A stretch of DNA of 24,937 bases from a virus. The notes under the pieces were generated by a model. That model searched no databases. It worked only from the letters and a program-made list of their open reading frames with translations, and had not been told where the DNA came from. The DNA lies in IMG/VR virus record IMGVR_UViG_3300010354_000601, positions 1-24,937 of that record, one strand, 5' to 3'. This document shows, in pieces, positions 6,144 through 12,823 of this stretch; the stretch's first letter is position 1; each line of letters starts with the position of its first letter. Position numbers and translations under genes: made by a program.

Positions 6144-6672
6144 TTAGCAAAGTATAGGTAAATACACCTTTACCGCTGTCTTCGCACGCCTTTAATAATC
6201 TACTAAAGTCGATAGGGTCGGCTACTACTTGACAGCCAGCGCTCCATTTATCTACGAAAGTACTAGTATACGCCTGGTTAGCTCGGTGTATATTTATACC
6301 AAATATACCGCGGTCTATTACGTCGCTTATTTCGGCTAGTTCGTTACGGTTTTTATCGCGGTAAACCTCTACCGGTAAAACTTGTACGAGCGCTTTATAG
6401 TTTTTATGAATACCCAGGCGCCACGTGTTCACGTATTGCCCTGGCTTTAAAACTGCGGTACCTTTCGGGTTTAGTAAATTTAGTAACCAATGGCGGCCCG
6501 GTCTAGTAGTCGCGTTATAAACTGTAACCTGGGTACCGTTTACTAATATAAGTTTATCGGTAAAGGTGTTAGGTTTATAATTTTTAGACCGTATACCTAT
6601 TAGTTGAAAGTCGTACCAATTATAGCCGAGCTCTTTAAATCTATTTTTTAAACCGTCTAGGGTAATATCCAT
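6136..6672 (-). CDS. Endolysin-like peptidoglycan hydrolase with an H-x14-SAGC (L,D-transpeptidase-like) centre
   Basis: 178 aa. Near the C-terminus, I-N-I-H-R (His129) is followed 14 residues later by W-S-A-G-C-Q (Ser144-Cys147). This matches the YkuD/L,D-transpeptidase-type catalytic pattern H-x(14-17)-[ST]-x-G-C, in which Cys attacks the peptide stem. The middle (GTTRPGRHWLLN-like stretch, LNPKGTAVLKPGQYVNTW, LVQVLPVEVYRDKNRN) is a conserved-looking beta-rich part; residues 1-35 may form a small helical domain. It is preceded by a holin-like gene (the start touches the holin stop) and followed by spanin-like genes, so a lysis role is well supported. Whether it acts as hydrolase or carboxypeptidase is not known. 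No signal peptide is seen, in keeping with holin-dependent export. Confidence 0.75.
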   Translation of the reverse strand: MDITLDGLKNRFKELGYNWYDFQLIGIRSKNYKPNTFTDKLILVNGTQVTVYNATTRPGRHWLLNLLNPKGTAVLKPGQYVNTWRLGIHKNYKALVQVLPVEVYRDKNRNELAEISDVIDRGIFGINIHRANQAYTSTFVDKWSAGCQVVADPIDFSRLLKACEDSGKGVFTYTLLNE

Positions 6673-6854
6673 TACTTTATATTACTAATTTTTTTAGCGT
6701 AGTATATAGTAGTCGTTATACCGGCGATTATAGCCACTAAACCGGCTAAAATTCTTACCGACGTCTCTACCGTTTCTAAATTACTCACTACGGCCGCGGT
6801 AATACTTAAAAACGTACCTATTACGCCGTCCGCGTGGTTATTGCTGTTTACCAT
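6672..6854 (-). CDS. Holin-like small membrane protein
   Basis: 60 aa. A polar N-terminus (MVNSNNHADG) is followed by an amphipathic segment (VIGTFLSITAAVVSNL, about 11-26), a strong membrane segment (VRILAGLVAIIAGITTTIYYA, about 33-53) and a basic tail (KKISNIK). This fits a one- or two-TM holin that opens the inner membrane for the lysin. The stop overlaps the lysin start by one base, so expression is coupled. Identification rests on size, topology and position, since holins share little sequence. Confidence 0.65.
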   Translation of the reverse strand: MVNSNNHADGVIGTFLSITAAVVSNLETVETSVRILAGLVAIIAGITTTIYYAKKISNIK

Positions 6855-6966
6855 TTTTTACTATCTTTAAATCTGTTACTTTTTGAGCGTAAAAAGCGCT
6901 TAGCTTAGTCTCGTAAAGCTCGCGCTTAGCTATTAACTTGGCTCTTTTATGTCTCTTACCGTCCAT
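6838..6966 (-). CDS. Small basic ORF (42 aa) bridging adaptor and holin genes
   Basis: ATG at 6964-6966, TAA at 6838-6840. It encodes 42 residues beginning MDGKRHKRAKLIAKRELY and ending KIVKNGKQQ, with many Lys/Arg and a likely single helix. It overlaps the adaptor gene upstream by 34 nt and the holin gene downstream by 17 nt. It thereby fills the only untranslated gap (6855-6932) in this part of the operon and keeps the overlapping start/stop habit of its neighbours. No function is recognised. A chance ORF cannot be excluded at this length, and if translated it may serve mainly to couple holin translation. Confidence 0.4.
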   Translation of the reverse strand: MDGKRHKRAKLIAKRELYETKLSAFYAQKVTDLKIVKNGKQQ

Positions 6967-7517
6967 TTTGTACTATTTACGCCGTTACCTCTGCTAAATA
7001 CTAGGCTATTAGTTAAATATACTTCGCGGCTCGGGTGCGTATCCGGGCTTACGTTACTAGTGTACTCGGGGTATAAACTACTTTTATTACATAGATATTT
7101 AACGAGCTCGTTAGTATAGTGTTTAGCGTTATTTCTAGCCGCGTCGGTTAGCTGTCCTATCTGGCCTACGCCTACGCTCTCGCTATCTTCGCTTACCTTA
7201 CGTACTAAATTACCGTTATCGTGTTTATACGCGAGGTTAGGGTAAAGCTCTACCATAGTCCACCATACCAGCGCCTTAGCTACGTAGCTTTCTAAAAGCG
7301 TTAAATAGTCCGCCGGTATAATATAACTAGTGTTTAAAATTAAAGCCTCTACCTCAGTCTTTAACCGGTTAATTAAATCGGTACCTAGGTAATTAGTTAA
7401 ATACTTATCCTGGGCTAAATACGTACACGTTCTAATTAAATTAACGTCTACCGCGTCGTTTACCGGCGTGTACTTGCGTACGTATTGCTCGTTTATTAAT
7501 AGTATTTCGCTTATCAT
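6933..7517 (-). CDS. Head-tail adaptor / head completion-like protein
   Basis: 194 aa. The helical N-terminal two thirds (EILLINEQYVRKYTPVNDAVDVNLIRTCTYLAQDKYLTNYLGTDLINRLKTEV... ADYLTLLESYVAKALVWWTMVELYPNL) follow the pattern of phage connector proteins: an early loop, then a helix with Q-x-x-Y-L-x-x-x-L-G-x-x-L. The pattern recalls a family I know from Bacteroidetes phages (DUF6712-type), named from memory only. The gene follows the portal directly, with a one-base overlap, which is the usual adaptor position. The C-terminal 50 residues are Ser/Asn-rich and variable-looking. Role inferred from pattern plus neighbour. Confidence 0.6.
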   Translation of the reverse strand: MISEILLINEQYVRKYTPVNDAVDVNLIRTCTYLAQDKYLTNYLGTDLINRLKTEVEALILNTSYIIPADYLTLLESYVAKALVWWTMVELYPNLAYKHDNGNLVRKVSEDSESVGVGQIGQLTDAARNNAKHYTNELVKYLCNKSSLYPEYTSNVSPDTHPSREVYLTNSLVFSRGNGVNSTKWTVRDIKEPS

Positions 7518-9292
7518 TACTCTAAAAATCTAGTAGGGGTATTAGCTGTAGCGTACCCGGCGTTAATATCTTTAAGGGGTACACCGGAGCGTAAAGCCTC
7601 TATAGTACTTACCTCTTTATAGTTAGCTGGATCGTCTGGTAAAAAGCCTTTTTTACCTGGGCCACTAGCTAGTTTACGTTTATAAATCTGTCGCTTGAAA
7701 GCGTGGTAACAGTGCTTACCGCCCTTAAATAAGAAAATATCATAGACAGCCTCCCCGGCGCGAGCGAAACGACTATTAACGCCGTTACTACTCATATTAT
7801 TTTCTGGGCTCTGTAGGCTTAAATCTTCCCAGCGATATACTACGCCTTGCTCGGCTAACGCTACCATTTTTTTACAAAATGTACGGCTATTAGGTCTAAG
7901 ACCGGTAGTATAGGCGTAGCGTATTTTATATAGCCCGGCGTCCATTACGCTACGTTTGTCTAAACCGCTAGCGTATTTTTTATACTGTAGTACTTGTACT
8001 AGTTTATTTTCGTCGGCTACGTCTTCTACTATTTTTTCGTCTACTAGCTCGTACTCTTCGGGGTCTATAATTTCGCCTATACTTTCTAGATGCTCTAGCC
8101 AAATCTCGCCTTGCGCGTCGGTTAAATCATTTTCGCAAACGTGCGCCGCTTGTTTAACCTGGGCCGGTTGTACCGTGGCCGGTGTCGGCTCTGGCTTAGT
8201 CGGTAGTATTTCGTTTTTTTCTATATATACACCTCCGGCTATATTATTATAGCTTAGTATTTCCTCTACGGCGTCGCTTATTAAGCGCTGAGCTGGCTCT
8301 ATTACTTGTTTAGTAAATACGTATAGACCGGTAGCTAGTTCGTCGGTATTACTACCTAGACCGCCGCCCTCTTCGCGTATACCTACGATTAGCGGCGAGG
8401 TTATTCGGTGCGCTAGTAAAATCTGTAGGCGTGCCTCTTCGCTAATATAACTATATTGTTTATCCGCGTCAGTAATCGGAAACGGTGTAATTTCCGGCGC
8501 TGTCTCATTAGTATCGCTAAAGCTCGCGAAAAATTTACCGCTGTTAACCGTACCGCTTATATTAGCCTCTATATCTGCTATTAGTTGGCGCTGAGCTTGC
8601 GGCTCTGGTACGCCTCCTTTAAAGGCGATATGGAACGACGGAAATAAACCGTTACTTAAATTATTTAGGTGGTACTCGGTTACCTTTCTAGTTATCTCGA
8701 TCCAGTCTATACTAGCGTAATAGTCTGGCCTAGCATAGTATAAGCTACCGGCGGTAAGTTGGTTAACCGCTAAAACTTGGCGCGCTTGCTCGTTTGAGTA
8801 CTCGGGGTTATACATAGGTATATACTCGGGCTTATTACGACGTTTACGCGTGTCGGCCCAGTCTCTACTATAATAAACCCCTACTATATTTTCGTCCTCG
8901 TCGGCTACAGCTAGGCGTATCGTCTCGGCTGGTAAATAATTTACTTTAGCTATACGGCTACGGTCTAGGCTATATATTACCTCGAGGTAAAAAGCGCCGT
9001 GTATCTTTAAATCTAAGCTAATAGCCGGCGTATATTTATTGAGCTCTAGGCGTTTTATTTCGTTATCTACGCTTAGTACGTCGCTTTTTAGACCTTTGCC
9101 GGCTATCATTAACGCTATATTGTTACATAGGGCTCCGTGCATAGCTGAGCCGCTGTATAGCTCTAGTAAGTACTGAGGAAATAGGTTATTACTTCCGTAT
9201 TTTGTATAGCCGTAGTTAGTCTCGGTTTCTGTGGCCTCTACTTTGGCGTAGCGTGCCATTTTTACGTTATATACGACCGGCTTTTTATCCAT
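7517..9292 (-). CDS. Portal protein with long C-terminal extension
   Basis: 591 aa. The portal forms the dodecameric ring at the capsid vertex through which DNA passes. Residues about 1-365 have portal character: YGSNNLFPQYLLELYSGS, then NIALMIAGKGL, KIHGAFYLEVIYSLDRSRIAKVNYLPAETIR, and the helical clip/stem-like IADIEANISGTVNSGKFFASFSDTNE...ITSPLIVGIREEGGGLGSNTDEL. A Pro/Thr linker (PTKPEPTPATVQPAQ) separates a C-terminal part (about 385-591) containing SRTFCKKMVALAEQGVVYRWEDL and YDIFLFKGGKHCYHAFKRQIY, with conserved-looking Cys and His. This may be a fused minor-head or MuF-like module. The adaptor follows it, but the terminase lies elsewhere on the opposite strand. Confidence 0.85.
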   Translation of the reverse strand: MDKKPVVYNVKMARYAKVEATETETNYGYTKYGSNNLFPQYLLELYSGSAMHGALCNNIALMIAGKGLKSDVLSVDNEIKRLELNKYTPAISLDLKIHGAFYLEVIYSLDRSRIAKVNYLPAETIRLAVADEDENIVGVYYSRDWADTRKRRNKPEYIPMYNPEYSNEQARQVLAVNQLTAGSLYYARPDYYASIDWIEITRKVTEYHLNNLSNGLFPSFHIAFKGGVPEPQAQRQLIADIEANISGTVNSGKFFASFSDTNETAPEITPFPITDADKQYSYISEEARLQILLAHRITSPLIVGIREEGGGLGSNTDELATGLYVFTKQVIEPAQRLISDAVEEILSYNNIAGGVYIEKNEILPTKPEPTPATVQPAQVKQAAHVCENDLTDAQGEIWLEHLESIGEIIDPEEYELVDEKIVEDVADENKLVQVLQYKKYASGLDKRSVMDAGLYKIRYAYTTGLRPNSRTFCKKMVALAEQGVVYRWEDLSLQSPENNMSSNGVNSRFARAGEAVYDIFLFKGGKHCYHAFKRQIYKRKLASGPGKKGFLPDDPANYKEVSTIEALRSGVPLKDINAGYATANTPTRFLE

Positions 9293-9692
9293 TATAAACT
9301 ATATCTTGGCTTATACTCGCCGCTGGGCTCGTATAAAGGTTATTACTGTCGGTTAGTTCGGCTAGCCCTTGCTCTATTAGACCTACTACGCTAACGTCGT
9401 TAGGGTCTAAATTAGTGGCGCTATTTTGTCCGTAAATATAGTACGAATAACGCCCACTTTTTAAAATTAGTACGGATCCGTTAACGGCGTCTAGCGTATC
9501 GGTACCTAGCAAAATTTCAGTAATACGGTCGCTCTCATTTATAACGGCCGGTATTAGTATAAATTCGCTATTACCTACCTCGCTAACTAATTTAACTAAG
9601 TAGTGGCTATAGGTTGTACCTAAAAGTAGAGCGCCCTCCTTTAAAGTAAGGTAGGCGCTCTGGTTAGGTGTATTAGTAACTAGGTATAGCAT
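9285..9692 (-). CDS. Small structural protein, unknown function
   Basis: 135 aa, beta-rich. The pattern LYLVTNTPNQSAYLTLKEGALLL... YLVKLVSEVGNSEFILIPAVI... GSVLILKSGRYSYYIYGQNSATNLDPNDVSVVGLIEQGLAEL resembles a protein found next to head/tail genes in Bacteroidetes phages, with a characteristic Y-Y-I-Y-x-Q-x-S-x-x-N-L-D-P core. It sits between tail tube and portal and overlaps the portal by 8 nt. Placement favours a virion component such as a head-decoration or connector protein, but no specific role can be stated. Confidence 0.6.
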   Translation of the reverse strand: MLYLVTNTPNQSAYLTLKEGALLLGTTYSHYLVKLVSEVGNSEFILIPAVINESDRITEILLGTDTLDAVNGSVLILKSGRYSYYIYGQNSATNLDPNDVSVVGLIEQGLAELTDSNNLYTSPAASISQDIVYNG

Positions 9693-9712
9693 CGCGCTAA
9701 GCTAGTTAAATA

Positions 9713-10258
9713 TTATAAAGACCCGGCTACTACGGTACCGTCGAAATCGTTACTTACGACAGCCTCAGCTATGCGGTACATACTGTAAGGCTCTTCGGCT
9801 AACATAGTAATAGTAGAGCCGTTTAAATCGCCTTTAGCTACGCCGGTCTGGCTAGTTTGCGCGGTAATTTCTACGCCGTCGGTAAAACCTAGTAACCAAT
9901 AGTTATCGTTATTATCGCGTACTATAGCTACGTGTCTACCTCTGGTAATAATTTCGAGCTGTTTACGTCGCTCCGGTGTTAAATACGGAAAGGTAGCCTC
10001 TAAAGTTTGGCTATAAAATACCGCGTTATTTTCTACGCTTACGGCCTGGGTTAAACTACCGGTATTACGTGGTAGGTCAAATTGGTACCAGGTTAAACTA
10101 CTTTCTAGGGCTGTAATTTGCTCGCTAGTTCCGTCTACCGTGTTAGTACCTTTAGAAAAATAATTTAAGTCTGTGAGCCAAAAGCTCTTTATACCGCCTA
10201 CCCCTTTTTTACAATCGAGTTGAAAGCCGGCGCTGGTCATACAAGTAATAGAAGCCAT
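9713..10258 (-). CDS. Major tail tube-like protein
   Basis: 181 aa, predominantly beta. The start MASITCMTSAGFQLDCKKGVGGIKSFWLTDL and the middle part (ITALESSLTWYQFDLPRNTGSLTQAVSVENNAVFYSQTLEATFPYLTPERRKQLEII, then GRHVAIVRDNNDNYWLLGFTDGVEI) match the layout of tail tube proteins seen in Bacteroidetes siphoviruses, including G-S-L-T-Q and the strand pair around the R-K-Q-L helix. It is the first gene after the capsid-gene terminator, so it may need its own promoter or read-through. Tube identity is moderately sure; another minor structural beta protein is the alternative. Confidence 0.65.
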   Translation of the reverse strand: MASITCMTSAGFQLDCKKGVGGIKSFWLTDLNYFSKGTNTVDGTSEQITALESSLTWYQFDLPRNTGSLTQAVSVENNAVFYSQTLEATFPYLTPERRKQLEIITRGRHVAIVRDNNDNYWLLGFTDGVEITAQTSQTGVAKGDLNGSTITMLAEEPYSMYRIAEAVVSNDFDGTVVAGSL

Positions 10259-10279
10259 TTTTTAAATTTTTTTTATGTT

Positions 10280-10322
10280 AAAAAAAAGAGAGCTAGGGCC
10301 TAGTAGCCGTAGCCCTCTTTTT
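10280..10322 (-). terminator. Intrinsic terminator behind the major capsid gene
   Basis: Arms 10287-10299 and 10306-10318 form a 13-bp stem with two internal mismatches (an A-C and a G-G) around a 6-nt loop. Read on the minus strand the hairpin is followed by eight U (complement of A-run 10280-10287). On the plus strand it is followed by five T (10318-10322), so it could act in both directions. It lies 14 nt after the capsid stop codon in the largest non-coding gap between genes of the minus-strand block (10259-10335). Confidence 0.8.
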
Positions 10323-10335
10323 AGTGTTCATTATT

Positions 10336-11283
10336 TTAGTAACCTATAGCAATATCTCCGGCGAAACCGACTTTAGTACCCATTCTAAATTTAAGAGCGA
10401 TATTTACTTTATCGCTAGTATCGATTAGTTTCTGGTCTACTACTACCGCCTCGTTTAAATCGCTAATAAGGTCGGTACCTACGTGGAAGTTATCCGGACG
10501 TCCAAACATTACGACGTTATCGGGGAAACCAGGACAAACGTAAATCTCGTAACCGTATACGCTAGCTAGGTTAGCATCGCCAGAGGGTACGAGTACATTA
10601 TACCCAGTCATTAACTTTTGTTTGTAAATCTGGTACGTCTTACGAGACATATAGCATTTTACCATAGGGTCGCCTACCAAAGTACTAGACAAAGTAGCCA
10701 AAGTATTATCTATAGCGTCCATAACCGGCGTAGTCGATCCGGCACCGCTAACAGTAATAGCGCTAGTTATATTATAGTCGGGCGCTCCTTTAATAGTTGC
10801 TATGTCTTTAACTAAACCGTCGAACTTAGTCCAGGTTAAAGCGCCGCCTACGTTACCGTTAAAATTACCTTTCCAAATAGTTTGCTCTAAAGCCTCGCTA
10901 GCCTTAGCTGTAGCTAGAGCTAGTAGATAGTCTTGGAAAGTAGGCGGTAGCGTTTCGTTCATAGCTCCGGCTCCCATTGTTTGAGAGTTCCACATTTTCG
11001 CGTGCTCACTCTTACATAGTTGTAAGTTTACTTTAAGGTCGGTTACTGTTAGTACCGCCTCGTCCGCGTCTACGCTAGATACGTTAGGGGTAAAATCGCA
11101 AGTACCTTCTTGTAAAATGTCGGTAATGTCAATTTTTTGTAATACCGCTTTATCCTTTACGTTTTGGTGCAAAGTAACGTAATTTTTTGCGATAGTGTCA
11201 GCGCTCAAAACTGCGGCGCTAATGTAAGGTAAAGCTAGCTCACCGGCGTAGCTATTACTAATTAAGTTCAAATCTGAAGCCAT
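10336..11283 (-). CDS. Major capsid protein (HK97-fold type)
   Basis: 315 aa. Typical of Bacteroidetes-phage major capsid proteins: an N-terminal segment LNLISNSYAGELALPYISAAVLSADTIAKNYVTLHQNVKDKAVL, an E-loop/beta region around ILQEGTCDFTPNVSSVDADEAVLTVTDLKVNLQLCKSEH, a central domain with MDAIDNTLATLSSTLVG, and a late strand set VVDQKLIDTSDKVNIALKFRMGTKVGF. It lies directly after a scaffold-like gene and two genes after an XkdF-like protease, and is followed by a strong terminator, as expected for the most abundant virion protein. Its base composition looks less TA-skewed than its neighbours, with more TG and CA, consistent with selection for high expression. Confidence 0.88.
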   Translation of the reverse strand: MASDLNLISNSYAGELALPYISAAVLSADTIAKNYVTLHQNVKDKAVLQKIDITDILQEGTCDFTPNVSSVDADEAVLTVTDLKVNLQLCKSEHAKMWNSQTMGAGAMNETLPPTFQDYLLALATAKASEALEQTIWKGNFNGNVGGALTWTKFDGLVKDIATIKGAPDYNITSAITVSGAGSTTPVMDAIDNTLATLSSTLVGDPMVKCYMSRKTYQIYKQKLMTGYNVLVPSGDANLASVYGYEIYVCPGFPDNVVMFGRPDNFHVGTDLISDLNEAVVVDQKLIDTSDKVNIALKFRMGTKVGFAGDIAIGY

Positions 11284-11302
11284 TTTTTATTTATTAAATT
11301 TT

Positions 11303-11938
11303 TTATCTGTGTTGGGCCAAAATAGCGTTAACGCGTTCCTGGGCTGTAGCGTAAGAGCTAATAGCTTTAATAGGCTCGGCGTTTCTACTTTGTTTTACGC
11401 TTACGGTTGCCGCTTGCTTACTAAGTACGTTATACTTTACTTTAAGGTCGTTTAGCTCTTTGGTTAACTGAGCTATAGTATTTTCTTTAGCGGCGTTATC
11501 GTCGTTAAACTTAGCTAACATACCAGAGACTAAAGCCTCTACGTCGCTTTTAGTTAATACCTCGCTAGCTTGCTCTACGGCTTGCTCTGTCTCTACCTCT
11601 ACTTCCGTTTCGGTTTCTGGTTGCTCTGGCATAACCATAGAGGAAATTTTACCCTCTACTACAGTAATTACCGTACCGTCCGCTACGATATACTCACCGT
11701 CGGCTAGGGGTTGGCTTACTCCGTTGTCGTCGATAGTAAAAACCTCGGCGCCCTCTTCGAAATTAGAGGCCGGGGTATAAATTTTAGTACCGTTGTCTAG
11801 CATCGCCTCGCTCATAAGGGCCATAGCCTCGAGCTCTTTTTTCTCGGCGTCTTCGGCGCTCAATTTAACGCCGTGCGGCGCTAATTTTGGCGCGTACTTT
11901 TGGATTATTTCCAAAACTTTTTTTGTCTTTACGTCCAT
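11303..11938 (-). CDS. Scaffold-like prohead core protein
   Basis: 211 aa, acidic with a coiled-coil C-terminal half. Residues about 55-100 contain a small beta module (SNFEEGAEVFTIDDNGVSQPLADGEYIVADGTVITVVEGKISSMV), then a Glu/Thr-rich linker (PEQPETETEVEVETEQAVEQ), then a long helix (SDVEALVSGMLAKFNDDNAAKENTIAQLTKELNDLKVKYNVL). An acidic linker plus coiled coil just before the capsid gene is the standard scaffold signature. The beta module with A-D-G-E-Y-x-x-A-D-G is shared by prohead core proteins of related prophages. It is probably processed by the upstream protease. Confidence 0.7.
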   Translation of the reverse strand: MDVKTKKVLEIIQKYAPKLAPHGVKLSAEDAEKKELEAMALMSEAMLDNGTKIYTPASNFEEGAEVFTIDDNGVSQPLADGEYIVADGTVITVVEGKISSMVMPEQPETETEVEVETEQAVEQASEVLTKSDVEALVSGMLAKFNDDNAAKENTIAQLTKELNDLKVKYNVLSKQAATVSVKQSRNAEPIKAISSYATAQERVNAILAQHR

Positions 11939-11969
11939 TTTTTCGTAAGGTTATATAAGTTAGTAGTTT

Positions 11970-12209
11970 TTAACTGTCTTTTTTTTCGTTTTTAGTAAAA
12001 ATTTTTTCTATAACGGTTAAACCTAAACCGCTACCAGCTATTAAAGCGAGCGCGTCGTACATAAATACCGGGCATATTTTAGCCGGATCGTTATAAGCCG
12101 CTATAAACGCTAACGTAACTATAGCCGCTAGACATACTAGCGCGCTAAATCGCTTAGCGCTTATTTCGTCGCCGGAGCCTAGTAGCTTTTTAATCGCGCT
12201 TTTAATCAT
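11970..12209 (-). CDS. Two-TM holin-like membrane protein
   Basis: 79 aa. Two hydrophobic stretches, about residues 22-39 (ALVCLAAIVTLAFIAAY) and 48-66 (VFMYDALALIAGSGLGLTV), are separated by a short Asp/Pro loop (NDPAKICP). The N-terminus is charged (KKLLGSGDEISAKR) and the tail basic (EKIFTKNEKKD). This is the outline of a two-TM phage holin, but it sits between the protease and scaffold genes instead of the lysis cluster. It overlaps the protease gene by 8 nt. It might be a second holin or antiholin, or a superinfection or head-assembly membrane factor; the role is unresolved. Confidence 0.55.
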   Translation of the reverse strand: MIKSAIKKLLGSGDEISAKRFSALVCLAAIVTLAFIAAYNDPAKICPVFMYDALALIAGSGLGLTVIEKIFTKNEKKDS

Positions 12210-12816
12210 TATTTAAACCGTCTAATAGGTTGGCCATTTCCTCGAGTTCGCGCTCTAGTTCTAAAACGTCGACGTACTCGCTATACATAGGAGTAAAATA
12301 ACCCTCTAGGCTAAAACCTTTAAAAGTACCGGCGTCTATTTGCTCTATTAGTTGGGGGTCGGTTACTTTTTGACCTATATACCAGGTACCGACCGGCGTA
12401 CTAAAACCTAGGGCTTTACTTTTGTCGTTATTTTCGTCTACTTGTAGCCAGCTCTCGACCGTTACCACGTTAGCCACCGGTACGGCGTGCTCTAGGTTGG
12501 CGTTATGGTGCATATTTCGAGCTATATACCTATGAGCCGCTTTTTTAACCGTGTCCGCGCTATACTTTACGTAGTACTCAGCTTTACTATTTTCGTCTAC
12601 TCTATATATGAGCTGGTCGGGTATAAGTACCGGGCCGTATAACATACGTACGCCCTCGGTTTTTTGTACCGAAAATTTAACTTGTTTTCTAGGCTGTTTA
12701 CTCAGCGCTATAAAATCTACCTCGATAGCCGGGTACTCTACTAGGCTCATACCATAAACGCCGTTACCGTCGTCGGTTTCGTCTATACCTAGCTCTATTA
12801 CTTTTACTTTGTCCAT
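12202..12816 (-). CDS. Prohead protease, XkdF-like
   Basis: 204 aa. The order of elements fits the XkdF-type serine protease that matures proheads: GVRMLYGPVLIPDQLIYR (about 55-72), KYSADTVKKAAHRYI, then N-A-N-L-E-H with candidate catalytic His110, a strand VVTVESWLQV, the P-V-G-T-W-Y-I-G segment, and G-T-F-K-G-F-S-L-E-G with candidate nucleophile Ser169. An acidic helix (DVLELERELEEMANLLDG) closes the protein. Location upstream of scaffold and capsid genes is what the family usually shows. Catalytic assignments are by motif, not structure. Confidence 0.78.
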   Translation of the reverse strand: MDKVKVIELGIDETDDGNGVYGMSLVEYPAIEVDFIALSKQPRKQVKFSVQKTEGVRMLYGPVLIPDQLIYRVDENSKAEYYVKYSADTVKKAAHRYIARNMHHNANLEHAVPVANVVTVESWLQVDENNDKSKALGFSTPVGTWYIGQKVTDPQLIEQIDAGTFKGFSLEGYFTPMYSEYVDVLELERELEEMANLLDGLNND

Positions 12817-12823
12817 TTTATTT

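Noticed and set aside
7956-8252. 98-codon plus-strand frame rich in Ser and Cys
   Set aside because: Antisense shadow of the portal linker region; the composition mirrors the Glu/Ala/Pro codons of the real gene.
10534-10541. TACGTTTG on the minus strand as a -7-like promoter element
   Set aside because: It lies inside the capsid coding sequence about 200 nt before its end and upstream of the terminator, with no supporting upstream element.
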